This document shows, piece by piece, positions 16,764 through 31,300 of a DNA stretch of 64,000 nucleotides. Each line of letters begins with the position of its first letter. The first letter of the stretch is position 1. The stretch covers positions 1-64,000 of the forward strand of contig VHIT02000016.1 in assembly GCA_009768925.2 (NCBI GenBank). Reading direction: 5' to 3'. The position numbers and the translations under genes were made by a program. A model generated the notes under the pieces. The model was not told the origin of the DNA. It did not search any database and worked only from the letters and a program-made list of their open reading frames with translations. Source of the DNA: Cryptosporidium bovis (taxonomy: Eukaryota > Apicomplexa > Conoidasida > Eucoccidiorida > Cryptosporidiidae).

Positions 16764-19325
16764 ATGGTTTTAGAAGATGTTTCAAGTTTGGTTAAAGAAA
16801 TCAAAAATGAGTATATTGATATATTAACAGAAAATGAAGGACTGCAGGATTATAGCAATGAAAAAATTGATGAAATTGACCTGATATTGTCTTCAAAACA
16901 AGTAGAACAGTGTTTATTAATAAGAGATGTGGTTTCAGGTCTATTGGATTTCGATATATTTTGTTTAAATTGGGAGAATATAGATGAAAGTGTAAAAACA
17001 ATGTCATCAAACTGGAACACAAAAATAAATAGTATAACATTTATAACTCAGGAACCTTTAATAGATGTATTTGGTGATATAATGACGGCATTAAAGAAAA
17101 TAGAGGAAATAGGAGTATCCATAGCTAATATAAATATATTTTTGCCTTACAGCTCGGAGATACATGTTGAATATACGAAAATAATGGGTATGTTGGAATA
17201 CGAATACAATAACAGGAGCATAACGAATTTTGACTTTGATAACATAAAGGAGTTTATAAATATGGAACAGAAAGGCAAAACTGCAATAAAAATAAAGGAG
17301 CTAAATTTGAAGAATATATTTTATTGCGACGGCAGTGAGTTATTTAATAATAAGGTGATATCATCAATGTGCACGTGTACTGAATATACAGAGCTGTTGA
17401 ATCCTATATTAGTGTCTGACTTGGATGATATATATAACGAAATAAATATTGAAAGAAGAATTAATAGTAAATATGTAATGCCAAAGTTGTTTAGTATAGA
17501 TAATGTGAAGAAGAATATAAATTTGCTTAACATAGATAATTTACCACACGAATTAAAATTAAGGCACTCAAAACATGTTTTAAAAATAATAACGTTTATT
17601 TTTCAGGAATTTAATAATGTTAGTTTAAGTAAAGTAAATATAAATTTATTGTCAGTAGGGCCAAGCTCAAAAATAGTATCAAATACATTTTACAACAGTT
17701 ATCATGAGATATTGAGAAACATGAAGAATTTCTGTGTTGAAAATGAAAAAGAATCTGATTCAACTGAAATAACAATATTATTTATGGATAGGAGTATGGA
17801 TTTAATATCACCCATATATTCACCAATTAAGAATATGAATATAAGTGACGAGGGTATATTTACAAGATTTGATGACGGCATAATTGATTATATGGATGAA
17901 TTGATGAATAAAAATTTGGAATATTTTAGAGAAGAAAATGGCAGCGGCAGTGATTCATATAAGAAAAATGATGCTCCTGAAGATAGTTATGAAAAGCAGA
18001 TGGAACAAATAACAAATCCAATGTATTTATCGATAATGTTAGATCCAGACAAACTTCAAAAAGATTTTTTATTGTCGGAAAACTATCCGGTACTATCATA
18101 TAAATTCATTTCGTCATTAGAAGATTTGGAAATATTGCTAAGGTCAGGTGAAAGAGAATTTACATATGCGAAAAAACAAAGTATAATATCAAAAATTAAA
18201 TCTTTATTTAAAATAAATAATAAATTATTCGGCAGTAATTCATGGTTGTACATACTTTCAAAAATAAAGCAATCAAATTATACAAAATTGTTTTGGAACC
18301 GATTGTTAGATATACAATATAATATTGACTCACTAAAAATAAGTAAAAAAAGAGGATTATTTTTAAATACAATCAAAAAATACTTGCACTATATATATTA
18401 CAATGAAATAATTAACGATAATATTATTGATGTTAAAAATGATCTTTTAATTGCTGATGATTGCGATGATATATCTGAAGAATGTGATATAATAAAAGAA
18501 ATAATAAATTTATTATTGGACATAAGAACAAAGTTATTGCCAGATTCTGTTACCAACATTTTGGTTAAGTTTGAAAACTATGACAAAAGTGTCTTTGAAA
18601 ATGAATTGGATAACCTAAGTACAGACGCAACCTTGTTTTTGGGAATATTGCATATTTTCTTGTTACAAATATTTCCGGTAGAAAAGATAGATTCATATAA
18701 TTCTATATTTGTAAAGGATATTAAAAAGAAATTTACAACTTCTTCATTTGAAAACATATTAACAAGTAATAACGTTTATTGTTCAGATAAAAATGATTGT
18801 TATAATAAGATATTGTCACTGGCTATTTCATGTTCAAGTTATGAGGGACCTGATTGCAAGTTATCCCATTGCAGCACCAGTAATACATCATCAAATGGTA
18901 AAATTAAGTTAAAATTAAATGATATAAGAAATTCAAGAAGCATACTAAAAAACAAAGAATATAGAAATTTTCAATTGTCCTCATTGTTACCGAAAAAAGA
19001 CAATTATTCACAGGAATTTTCAACGCTTATATCACAAATATTATTGAATTTAATTACAACTAGCAAAGATGAATGTAATCTACAGGATCACGATGACTTC
19101 TTACTATCAGACTTAAATATAACCAGAATAAAAAATAGCAATAATAGTTGCAATAAAACTATAATTATAAATATAATAGGTAATGTGTCAATTTACGAAG
19201 TACTTGAGATTGAAAAATTAGCAAGTTTTTTGAAAAAAGAAAATAATAATCAAGAATATAACATTATTGTGTTAACTGATCAGTTATTTTCCTCTGTTGC
19301 TTTTAATGGTTATTTTTTATCATAA
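16764..19325 (+). CDS. Sec1/Munc18 (SM) family vesicle-fusion protein
   Basis: A predicted 853-residue protein from the first ATG (16764). The diagnostic SM element is ITILFMDRSMDLISPIYSPI near residue 345, corresponding to the (L)x(L)DRxxDxxxPl motif at the start of domain 2 in Sec1, Sly1, Vps33 and Vps45. SM proteins clasp SNARE bundles and drive membrane fusion, here probably in ER-Golgi or secretory-organelle traffic. The end (EYNIIVLTDQLFSSVAFNGYF) parallels the last beta strand and helix of SM proteins. The protein is longer than usual (550-650), because of Asn/Asp/Ser-rich inserts around residues 395-420 and 690-790. The subfamily is not resolved; Sly1-like or SCFD2-like are both possible. 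It ends 39 bp from the convergent VPS13 stop. Confidence 0.75.
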   Translation: MVLEDVSSLVKEIKNEYIDILTENEGLQDYSNEKIDEIDLILSSKQVEQCLLIRDVVSGLLDFDIFCLNWENIDESVKTMSSNWNTKINSITFITQEPLIDVFGDIMTALKKIEEIGVSIANINIFLPYSSEIHVEYTKIMGMLEYEYNNRSITNFDFDNIKEFINMEQKGKTAIKIKELNLKNIFYCDGSELFNNKVISSMCTCTEYTELLNPILVSDLDDIYNEINIERRINSKYVMPKLFSIDNVKKNINLLNIDNLPHELKLRHSKHVLKIITFIFQEFNNVSLSKVNINLLSVGPSSKIVSNTFYNSYHEILRNMKNFCVENEKESDSTEITILFMDRSMDLISPIYSPIKNMNISDEGIFTRFDDGIIDYMDELMNKNLEYFREENGSGSDSYKKNDAPEDSYEKQMEQITNPMYLSIMLDPDKLQKDFLLSENYPVLSYKFISSLEDLEILLRSGEREFTYAKKQSIISKIKSLFKINNKLFGSNSWLYILSKIKQSNYTKLFWNRLLDIQYNIDSLKISKKRGLFLNTIKKYLHYIYYNEIINDNIIDVKNDLLIADDCDDISEECDIIKEIINLLLDIRTKLLPDSVTNILVKFENYDKSVFENELDNLSTDATLFLGILHIFLLQIFPVEKIDSYNSIFVKDIKKKFTTSSFENILTSNNVYCSDKNDCYNKILSLAISCSSYEGPDCKLSHCSTSNTSSNGKIKLKLNDIRNSRSILKNKEYRNFQLSSLLPKKDNYSQEFSTLISQILLNLITTSKDECNLQDHDDFLLSDLNITRIKNSNNSCNKTIIINIIGNVSIYEVLEIEKLASFLKKENNNQEYNIIVLTDQLFSSVAFNGYFLS

Positions 19326-19364
19326 TGGTACACTTATTGTTTTATATATGTAACTCGGTTAAAG

Positions 19365-22300
19365 TTATATTAGAGAACACAAAATATTCTTCAATTTACA
19401 TAAATCACTACGCTGATTGCATTCAATCCACTTATAATGAGGTAATGGCGTTTTTGGATGAGTAATAATGATCATGCTCGGTATTTCACTTCCTCTATTG
19501 TTTAAATTGTATGAACCAAGTGAATTGTTATTACCTAGTTTCTTTTTCCTTGGAGATAACAATACTTTATCATTATTCGAAAGTGTAATAATGGATTGTT
19601 GTTGAGACGGTGGTGCTATTTCACAGTGATTTTGCATTTGCATTATTATCTCAAACATAAGTTTGTTATTCGAGATTATTTCATTAAACATACCATCTTC
19701 TATTTCATTGCACGGTTTTGGGTATATATCTTCAACCTTCAATACATATCCATAGCCTTTAATTAATTTAGTGTTAAAGCATCCTTTGTTGTTACTGTTA
19801 TCAAATATTGAGTCACATACTTTAATTTTTTCCTCTTTACTACCACTAACAGAAAAGGAATTAATATCCAAATTGTTCCTCACGTTGGTAATGTCACGGT
19901 TGTTTTTAAGATAGTGATTACTAATGTTTTTGTATCTAGGAGATCCAAATATTTCGGAATATATGCCTGCATTTCTGTTGACATTAGAAGAGGATGATAC
20001 TGTTTTAATCAAGGTACCGGTAACTATATATTGGATATTTTCTAATTTAACGTAATAGTCAATAATGATATTATTATAACTGTCTGGTTCTTGACTTATT
20101 TTTTCATCCTTATTTTTTAATACCATAAATGATTCATTAGTAACAACGGCTATTCTAGATTCATCACAAAATACTGTTGATATATGTAATATCCCATTTA
20201 ATACTCTACCATTGTTATCTCTTTGATTAACACCACCGGAAATATCAGATTTATTATTTGAATTTTTGTTGTTATCTTCAATGTTTTTAATTAATCCAAA
20301 TAAAAATGAATGGTAACGTGAATAAGGAACCAGAATATGATGTTTAGAATAAAATATACGTGGAATGCGAGTTCTATCAGTGTTTCCGATTCTATCAACA
20401 GTAGAGGCTTTTTGAATTCCCTGTGCAGCTTTCTGAGTGAAATCAAGCACGCCTGTGATTGGCTTAACAACCGCTGCAACTAAACCTTTAGTTAGTCCCA
20501 ATGCAAGGGAGTTAGGATTGCCTGTCGTTGCGCCGTCAACTAACTCACCAACCAAACTGGAAAGACCATCTGTAACCGATTTTCCAAATGCCTGAGCTCC
20601 TATAGTTAAACCGTCCATTAAATCCTTAGGTTGTTGACCATGAACAAATCGCCTCCTTTCTTCCATGTATTTTTCATCCATAGTTAATGCACCTGCTATT
20701 TGACTAGCCGTTCCTGCCACTTTTGAGATTGCTTGAAATGTACCAAATACAGAATGATTCATGAATGATTCGATGCCTTTTTTAACTCCTGTAACTACAT
20801 TTATATTGTTTGCGTTATTCGAAGAACTATTGAGGATGGTATTAACTCCATTGTTTGTCGTTCCAATATTATTTGCGAAATTGCTAGTGCTGCTGCTGGT
20901 AGTGACATTACCACTAGCATTATTGCTATTAGTATTGTAATCACTTCTTCCAGATGTTACAGCATATATAGGTTCATAGAACAAATCACCTATTCCTGCT
21001 CCTATATTTGTGAACGAATTTACAGGATTCCCAACAGAACCCAGAGATGTTGCTATTACATATAATTGAGAATATAACTCGTGTTCATAGTGTTTTCTAA
21101 TCTTCTCCATTATTTTTGTCAAATTCTCACTTTTAATTAGTTCAAATTGATTTATCCAAAGTGGTGCATCTTCAATTGTAGTTATAGAACGAATTAGTGA
21201 TGAGAATATCATACCAAAGTTATGGGCAAATTGTTCAAGAATTTTTGTTATATTTAAATTCTTAAGTAAATTATGATTATGATTATTACTGCTCTGAATT
21301 AAAGGAGATGTTGTTGTAGACGGGGAGGTGAAATATGACTTTAACATATTTAAATTAAAAGTTAAATGAATGACCATCGGATATATTTTAAAGTTTTTGA
21401 TAAATATTTTGTCTGTGATTGAGTGTTTTATAGAAAACTGTTTAATAATGTCTTTTTTGTCAATAATATTGTACTCATCATAATCCTCGTTTGAATCTTC
21501 ATTCCCAACATCGTTACTATTGTCGCTTGTAACTTTATCATCAAAAATATCTTTAATTTGATTTATAAACATAGTTAATGTATAAATAAAATGTGTATCA
21601 AAACATATATTTATTCCCATTAATCTAGTTAACAAATAGTTTATTGTAACAATACGAATATTGTTATTACTTCTGTGGTTGCTCTTTGTATTCTTAAATT
21701 TATTTTCATTCTTAAAAATCAAATTCACACTAAAAGGATAATTAATTTCACTATCATTTATATAGTCCTTGATCTCATATAAATAATTATCAACAAAGTA
21801 ATTGTCTGAACCAAAATTACTATCTTCACTTTTTGATCTCCCATTTTTATCTTCATATTCATTGTCATTACAACTATCTATAGTACTTAGGTTGCCAGAT
21901 ATTATATCATCAAAATTAAAATTACACGATATAATAAATATTGGAAGTAATAATTTATCATTGTTTACTAAGTGTTTGTTATGGTTATTTGGAATAATTG
22001 ACGTAAAATCTGACCACCCATTTGAATCCAGGAACTTTCTCTCTAATGTATTTAGAGTTCTAGAGGAGCTTGATGGTAATCTCTGTAATAATACCGGATA
22101 TATAGTGTCCCTATATTGTACATCTATCTTCAGATTACCAAGTGATATTTGTAAATCATGTGGTGAAGTCTTGTAAGTACAGAAACTGTATTTACAATAA
22201 ATTGTATCGAACACTATTAAAAACAATTCCTCAGGATTTTTATTTATATTATTGTCCCAAATTGCTGATAATATTACTTTTGAAGAATAAACATCTATTA

Positions 22301-25300
22301 CATAATTTTTTGATGACATAAACGCATTATTGTATATAGAAAATCTATTTAATGATGTTGATGGTGTTATTCCACCACAAATGTACGATTTTCTATCATT
22401 ATTTGCAGAACTTGGTGACAATAACAATGAAGATGAATATGAGGAGGGTCTTGTTGACGACTGCAATAGAGATAATGCCTTTTTCGTAAGTCCCCTATTA
22501 CTGTACCAGTCCATGAAGTGATTGTATGATAACAAGCACAATATATAATTGTTGTTTCTGTCAAACCTACATATTCTATATATTATCCAGTGTTTTTTAT
22601 CTAATAAACCAAAATTGTACACTTCAAATTGGGAATTAATGCTTTTTTTATTCATATTGTATATACTTATATATTTTCTTTTTATTCCTTTAATGTGAGA
22701 ATCTTGATGTTCACTATCAATATTGATTAAATTTGAATTATCATTACCATCATGTATATAGATTTCTCTCGGATCAAAATTATTCACCCAAATAAATTCC
22801 AAAACTGTATTTTTTGGAAAATATTGTTCCTTAATATTTATATTTGTGTCATTTTTATTTATTCGATTATTATTACTAAATTGAACATTTGAATTGTTTG
22901 ATTTCTGTGAAATATATAAATCCCTCCCTGAAATATTATAAATATATATCGAGTTCGTATTTAAATCATATAAACCTTTATTTATGTCATTCACACCTCT
23001 CTCTGTTATCAATAACAACTCAAAATTCAACACTTCACTGTAATTTGAAGTTATTAATAAGTATTTTCTGTTGATTTCATTGTCAATATCTTCATCCATT
23101 AACAATATCTTCCATGACTTATTTTTATTCAAGTAAAAGCAAGGGTATCTCCTAGATTTAATTCTCATGCTCAACAGATGCGAATTATCATTTGTTAATT
23201 CACCTTTATTACTATTAATGCAATATTTTGGAATAATTGGTAGTATTGTATTCGAATTTATTATATAATTCCGATTGCTTTCAATCTCCACAGAATATGA
23301 CGATCTGTTGTATATTACAGATTTTGGGAACAATAATATATGTTTTACTATCAATCCCAGCTGTATATTGTCACTCAATTTTAATCCTAATTTATTCTCT
23401 TTGTGCAAAACATTAAAATTAATATCCATAAACTTATCTCTTACTTTAATGCACTTTTCATTCACATTTATATTACTATCTCCCGATCCACCTTCAAATA
23501 AAATGCTATTACCAATAGATCCCAGTTCTAGACAATATTGAACATTGTTTATTATTAATATTACCATATTGTTTTTTGCCGTTTTATTCTTTTTAATTAA
23601 TGGAAATGTTGTATGTTCCAATGGGAAGTCACTATTATGTTTAAAAACATTTTCTTTTGAGTTTAACCAATTACTATTCGTATAATAGTAATACAAATTC
23701 GAATCAAATGGTAAAAAACCCGGTAGAACTATTTGTTTTGGAGACATTATCTTTGATCCGAGAAAATCGAACCAATAACTTGAGTGTAACAACCATGATA
23801 GTGTACATCCATTTGGATAGTTATCATTTATACTATTAACATTGTAGACTGAAAAAAAGCTATTATTGTTACTATGATCTTTACCATTTACTATATTATT
23901 ATTACCCAAATTTAAGGCAAAATTGTTTTTATTATTACCAATAATAATATTTTGATTTTTCCAATAACCTAGTTTTATACTTTTAGATAAGTCAATATCA
24001 TTAGACCAAAATACAATAAAATTGTTATTTATGTCTTCATTGTTTCTTAATAATCCTAATTCAAATTTAAACTTTTCAATTCTATCACTATTTTTGTCCA
24101 ATGGAACATACAATTTTTTCGCACTTAAATAATCTATAATTCCAAAACTTAATACCTGCTTTTGAGATGGCAATAAAACTTCACCACTAATATTATTTCT
24201 TTCATCCAAATTTTCCATCAATTCAATATTTGTAACTCTATAATATAAATTTACTGGCAATGTTGAAATTAGCGTTAATAATGGCTTAAATTTAACATAA
24301 TACTTGTGATAAACCACACTCTTGAATATATAATTTTTTCCTTCAATAACAATATAAAAACCAACTCTATTAGATGGCAATCCACTTTCACTGTATATAT
24401 TACATTCATGATAGCTGGAATGATAAATATACCTCTTCTCCTTTTTCTCAACATATGCATTTGAATTACTCCTATATTCCTCTCTATTATTGAAAACATT
24501 GAACAGTGGAAATATATCATACTCATTTATGTTAAAATCAGTATCTTTTTCCACCATGTTACCTGTCTTTAGACCTCTATAGTAAATATTATTGTCATTA
24601 TCACTTTTACTCGTAATAATTGGAATGCTTGTGTTTTCATTGCATCGGATTACTTGATTCAAATTATTTCCGTTTTCATTTAATGCGATCTCCAGGTAAA
24701 AATCTAATTCATTATGTAATTCAACCTGGCTTGAAATTGTTATTACTTTCTGTATTCCTAAATCATTAATATCGTCTTCAATATTAAAGAATAAATACGG
24801 ATTCTCACAGAGTAAAAATTTTGATTTATTATTATCCAATGCCTTGATAGGTAACGCAAAAAATCCGCATCTATCTATATTTACTACTTTGTTTATTTTA
24901 AATATCGTTTTAAAAGTATTTTCACTTAAACAATATTTGTCTATTTCGTTCTTTTCGTTAGTAGTGTCCAATTCTCCAATCAATATATCCAATAAAAACA
25001 CGCTCATTGATTGTAGACAATTGTTATACTTGTAAACAGACTTCTTTTCATTTTTAACTAATACTAAAGAAAAACTGTTGTTTAGGTTATCATTGTAACT
25101 CTCAAAATTATTATAACCTATTATTTTTATATCATATCCTGTTTTATTGATTATTTTTAGTGGCTCAAATTGTCTAAAACCATTATTTGGCGATATAAAA
25201 TGATTTTCCCAGTAGTAATAGTGTTTCGTCAGTGTTTTTAGTAATATTGGTGATGAATTTATGCTTAATACTGTTGGAAAATTCATGTTCAATTTTTTTG

Positions 25301-28300
25301 TTATCCTACCCAATGTTTTTCCTTTTGGAGAATAATTGTCTACTTGTGAGCATTTATCGTATTTCAAATTAAAGTTACACTCCTCTATCACTGGTTCATA
25401 ATAGCCATGTTTTGGATTCAAAACCCAAAATTTCAAATCACCGTTGCTTACTACAAAAGTTGGGTCGGCCAATTTACCATCGTTAAAAACTGCTAATAAG
25501 TCATTTGACTGTATAGATAACATCGATAAAGGCACGTTTGTATAACCATCTATTGAATTTAATAATATAAATTTTGAATTTTGAATTATTATATTGATGC
25601 TTGACTCAATATAATTAAATGGAGATAATAATGCTAAATTTTTTCCATTATTTATTTTACTAATTTCAACCGAATTTCCTCTACATAAAATGAAATTAAC
25701 ATTATTTTGACAATATTCAAGTATCTCATATATTCGATGAAAATGAGGGTTGTATATATATATTGTGTTCGGTAGAGTAACTATTTTTGTACTTTTCCTT
25801 ACTTTACCATGTTTGCCCTCAATATTTATGTCACTCACTACATTATATATTATCTGTAATTCAAACTTTTCCCAAATTGATAATTCTTCAAATCCCTGAA
25901 TGTTAAATTTCAAGTACGAATCCATTACAACAACTCGCAAATTAGCCTCGTTATTCGGTTTTGGAATGTCACCTAAACAATACTCTTTTTTTGTTACATA
26001 ACTCAATTCGTATGAACTCTTAATATTTATTGCGTTATTATCATGTAATAGTGTAAAATTTGATCTTTTTATATTCAAGATTTTGTCAACAATAAGATTT
26101 TCTTCCTCAATAGTTGGAATATCCTTTGATTTTGTTTTAGCTTTCATGTTGTTTATTGAGCAATAATCTGAATACCACTTATACATATTTGATAGTGCTT
26201 TCATCCTACTGTCCACTCTCAACTTTGGAGAATTAATGTTTAATTTCCAATTAGCATAATATACCTTGTCCCCTAAATTATTTACATTATATTCATTGTT
26301 TTTTAATTCATCATTTTTATCTCCAAATGAATAGTAATAGAATACCTCTAAAGGATAACTTTCGCTATCTGCATTATTTTTTGTATAACTAAAATATTTT
26401 TCGATGTATGATTTCTTATCTAGAACTGTAAAGTAATGATCATTTAAAAGTATCTCAATACTTGTTTTAGTATTTTCCACGCAAACTTTATTTTCGCAAT
26501 TATCATTATTTAATATTGATAAATAAAAGTTGTTTCTATCCTCTAATTTAAAACTCATTATACATAAATTAAACATAAATATTTTCTTCTGAATAAATTT
26601 AGTGAAAAAAACATTAATTTCATCCATATTTATTGTAGCCAATATATTTTCTTCTTTGTCATTCAAAAATCTACATTCATTCACTAAACGTAACTTCATA
26701 CTTGGGAAAAAGATATTAATTGAATGGCTTGGTTGTATTGTATCGTCGTATTCAATAAAATAAATTCTTTCTATCATTCTTCCTTGAAATTCAAGCAATG
26801 GTTTCCCTAAATACTTGCAGTTAAACACCTGTTTTATATATTTCTTCACTTTGAGGCTATTTTTATTTAAACAATTAATGAAATTTTGATCAGATAGGGT
26901 GCCACAAGATATATCATTCAGTTTTAATGCATAATCATCATATTTAAGTAAATTATTTGTAAAAACATCTATAAGTGCTGATAAAGTTTTAGGTGACAAA
27001 TTTAACCATGTTTTAATCGATTTAGATTCAACAAAACAACTCATATCAAAAGATCCTGATTTTTCATCATCACTTTGGTACTTTCTAATATGAAAGTTGA
27101 AATCTGGTATAAATCCCATTACAATCCCATATTCATAATTGTTAAAATGAGTCAGTCCATTTTGACTTATTAAATTATTTATATATTCTAACTCAATATT
27201 TAATAATCTAAACATAAGAACACAGACTCTATGTTCACCTGAATCATATATCAAATATTTATTATTGAAATTAAATAAATCAAAATTCAACATGATCCCC
27301 TTTGTGTCCCTTGAATTCGACTCTAACGTCCCACATGGTATTATTATTTTACTATTTTTAACAACCACATCTCTTAAAGGGACTGAAACTACTTCCATTT
27401 CATCTTTATTACGATCTTCTGATGAATCTAATAAAAACTGAACGTTATCCATTATATTTCCAAAATAATAAATATTGTGTAAAAATATATCTAAAAAAAG
27501 AACCATCGAGATGTTCTGAGCTTCAACTAGCATCTCCGACGTTGATATTAAGTTCCTAATATTTTTGTGGATTATATCATTTAATAAATCTTTTGCTTCA
27601 TGTGAAATAATCCTTATTTTTAAATATGACGAAGTGCAATCATATTCGTCTTTATCCACAATATTTGATTTGAAATCTAAAAAACATATATCTGTTTCGT
27701 TATAAATGTTATATAATTCCAAACTTTTAATGTTAATATCTATTTCCTTCTGTGTGTCCTTTTCATACATTGAGATTGTATTGCAGAAGTTTATTTTCAA
27801 AAATTGTGTATCTTTTTGAAAAGCTATCAACTCAAAACTCTTAATATCACCTAAAAATGAACATCTAGAATTGTTTTTGTGGTTAATAACCATTATCGAA
27901 TTGAAATTATTATTATTGTCATTATAAGTAGTTTTTGGAAGTAAAGTATTGATTATATTTACTATTTCGTAAATTACCAAGGGTCTTAAATATAAAACAA
28001 TAGATTCAGAATCAAACTTTATTCTTGTGTCATTACTAATAAAACTATTAATTAAATTACTATCCCTGTTTCCAGATAATGAAGCTTTTCCAAACTCTCT
28101 CGTAATAAAATGGAATTGAGTTGTTGGAAAACATATAAAGTTACAAAAGTGGCCTATATATAACAGTGGAATAATACTATCATCTTTATTAATTCCATCA
28201 TTAAGTAAGTAATTAAATGATAAATCACCAATTGATGTGTTCAAATTATTATGATGATCATATATAAAATATAAAATTTGAATATTGTTAGTTTTTAAAC

Positions 28301-31300
28301 TTATAATTGATTTTTTTTCTGAAACTAAATCAAAAAATAAATTATTTAGTTGAATATACCAAGAGAATTGAATATTTAGTCCAAGTTTGAACATTTTAAA
28401 TTCTTTTTCTCTTGTGATATTATTGTTAAAAACAAAGTATTTGTCCAATCTAGAATCCTGTATCCACCTCACTACAGTTTTGTATAGACTCTGATAAAGT
28501 GCTGGGTTAAAGTTAGATGTGATTTTATTTATTTGAATTGAAGAATAAACTATTTGTAAATTATCCTCAAGCTGAAATTCTTCGCTATTTCCAAATTTTG
28601 ACGGTTTTGAATCTAAATAAACGGAATTTGTAGATAGCACCAAACTCATAAATGACTTCTCGTCAAATAACTCAGTCGATAATGGATCTAATTGCGTTAA
28701 AACGCTAAATAATTTAATATATTTTATCCAAGTCTCATCAACCATATTGTACTTTTTATATGAAAGCAAATTAAATCTTATATCAATAAAGTCTATACTA
28801 AAAAGCCTATATGAATTTGATGAATCAACATTTATTTTGTCTGCTCTGTATTCTTTGTATTCATCATTATCTTTAAAATTCAACTCGCGACTCTCTTTAA
28901 TAAAAAAACTTGGTTGAATATTCTTGTATATGCATACATATATTTCTTCAATTCTCACAAAATAACTTTGGTGATGAATGCATTTGAACCAGTAAATGAC
29001 ATTTTCAGATAGAACGTATCTATAATATGGAGAAACCATGTTTGTTTTACTTCCAACGCTTTGATAGTCAAAGCTACCTTCTTGTTTTGAGTTTTGCAAC
29101 TCCAATCCACTTTCATCAATAACATCTTTTACTGCAAAATTTTCATTATTCGAAATTGAAATTTTGCCGAAACTAATCACACCATACATCATCTCCTTGT
29201 TGTCGTTCTCATGACAAAATATCAATATTGGAGTTTCTATTTGAATATCAACATCCATAATTGAAGAGTCTATTAAAAACATTCCTCCATTATTACTCTC
29301 TGTACTTTTATGTTCTTTTTTTATTTTTTTCTTCACATTTGTATCGCTTCTGATAAACTTATATTTGTCTGTGAAACCTACAATTATTGAAATAATGTGT
29401 GAATAAATATTCATATAGCATTTCTCTACATTAATTTTAATGATAGTCTTATTATCTTGAAATGAATTTTCTATTTTTGCTGATATAGTTTTATCTATTG
29501 AAAAATCAGAACTTTGGCTTAGAGAGCTCCTCCTTCTTGAGGAATTTTGTGGAATACTACATATTGAACTAATCCTAGATAAATAATAAAAGGTAAACCA
29601 CATATTGTTGCTACTGCTTGTTTTTGAATTATCTGCATATATTAAATGATAAATATCGCCATTAGAACTAGAATAATCAAGAACAAATTCTTCTAATAGA
29701 GAAAGAATAGAAAGTCTCGAGTCAGATTGAATATATTCAAGCCCGAAATTTTTTAATTTCCCCAATAACACGTTTTTTCCTTCATCTGTAATTTCAGGAA
29801 CAGATTTACTAATGCAATTTCCCCTCTCATCCCCTATTATTACTTCCAATTTAGTTTCTCTCAAAAGTACCCTAAAAACAATAAATGGAACATCTGAATT
29901 TACCCCAAATAACTTCGTTGTTAGTGATAAATTGTTATTTATAGAATAATTTACACCCTTCTTTTGAATACTTCCTTCATACTCATTTATATTCGAATCA
30001 AATAATCCACAATATTCAAATTCATCAGAATTACAATCGTAAAATTTGGAATCATCCTCGGATTCAATGATACATCCGTTTTCAGCTCCTTTAGAGAAAA
30101 AATAAGACTCGTCAAATTCAATAGATTCGTTTGGATTAGTTTGCTCCATTTTTTCATTTGAAAGTGAAGAATAGCTACTTTCAAGTAATAATTCATTACT
30201 CTCTTCACTTGCATCATAGAATATCTCACCTTCATTGTTAGGAGAGGATATTCTATGTAAATTAAAAAGCCATTGAATCCAGTTTCCTGTTGTTATTCCA
30301 CCTGATAATGTTTCCATCTGGTCCGATTTTCTCCTATATAAATGTATTTCCAACTTCTTTCCAACATATTGATGTACTAAGGATGTATGTAGTGATACAA
30401 ATCTCGAAAAAGGTATTCTTGTTAAGTAATACTCTGAATGCTGTCTTGAGAAATCCAATAGCAAGTCATTAAACAATCCACCATCAAAAAAGGAATTCAT
30501 TGGTGTATTTTTCATGTTATTATCAAAATAGTCATGAAATTTCTGTGTATACTCTCTGCAATACATCAGTATTTTGGCTTCTATAAATTCTTCTTGCAGG
30601 CGTATAAATAAATTTGAAGAACTTGAGTTATTAGTTCCAATAACGCCACCACCTATACTTTCTTTTCTTCTTCTTATTATGCAGCCAACAGCATATTTCC
30701 ACCAAAGTTTTGCATTGTTATGAACCGGTACGCTAGGCCTATATAAGAATTTTCTCTCTAGAGATTGTTTCCCTATTTCAATATATTTATTAAATATTTG
30801 AATGTGCTTCAAAAAATTACCACATTGAGTCACTATTTGTTCAGATAATGTGACATATATTTCCTCCAATACTCCATAAATTGTATATATTGGTTTGGTT
30901 GATGTCCCAAATAAATCCTTCCTCTGCCTCAACAACAACTTACAACAAAAAGGATGAATTACAGGACTTTGTTCTCCTATTGTATTGTTCTCAAGCCTTT
31001 CATTAGCCTTCTTAGTACCAGAATAAATAGAAAATCCGTTTAAATCAAGTAATCTGTATGAGAAATCATTTGAATCATCTTTTCGAAAGAATGGCTCAAA
31101 TAATTTCGAGTTTGAACATTCGGTTCTTGTATCAAACAATTCCTTAACTAAATCTAATTGTTCCTCATAGTAACTAATAAGGCCTGGTCCAGGCTCATCC
31201 TTGTCAGATGGATTTGTTTCTGAACTCTTTCCATTAACAAGTACCTGTTCTAAATTCGGAATTGAGCAAACCTCCAATGAATTTAATACTAATCCACAAT

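Noticed and set aside
22330-22521. Plus-strand frames inside the VPS13 gene
   Set aside because: Shadows of the long minus-strand coding frame.
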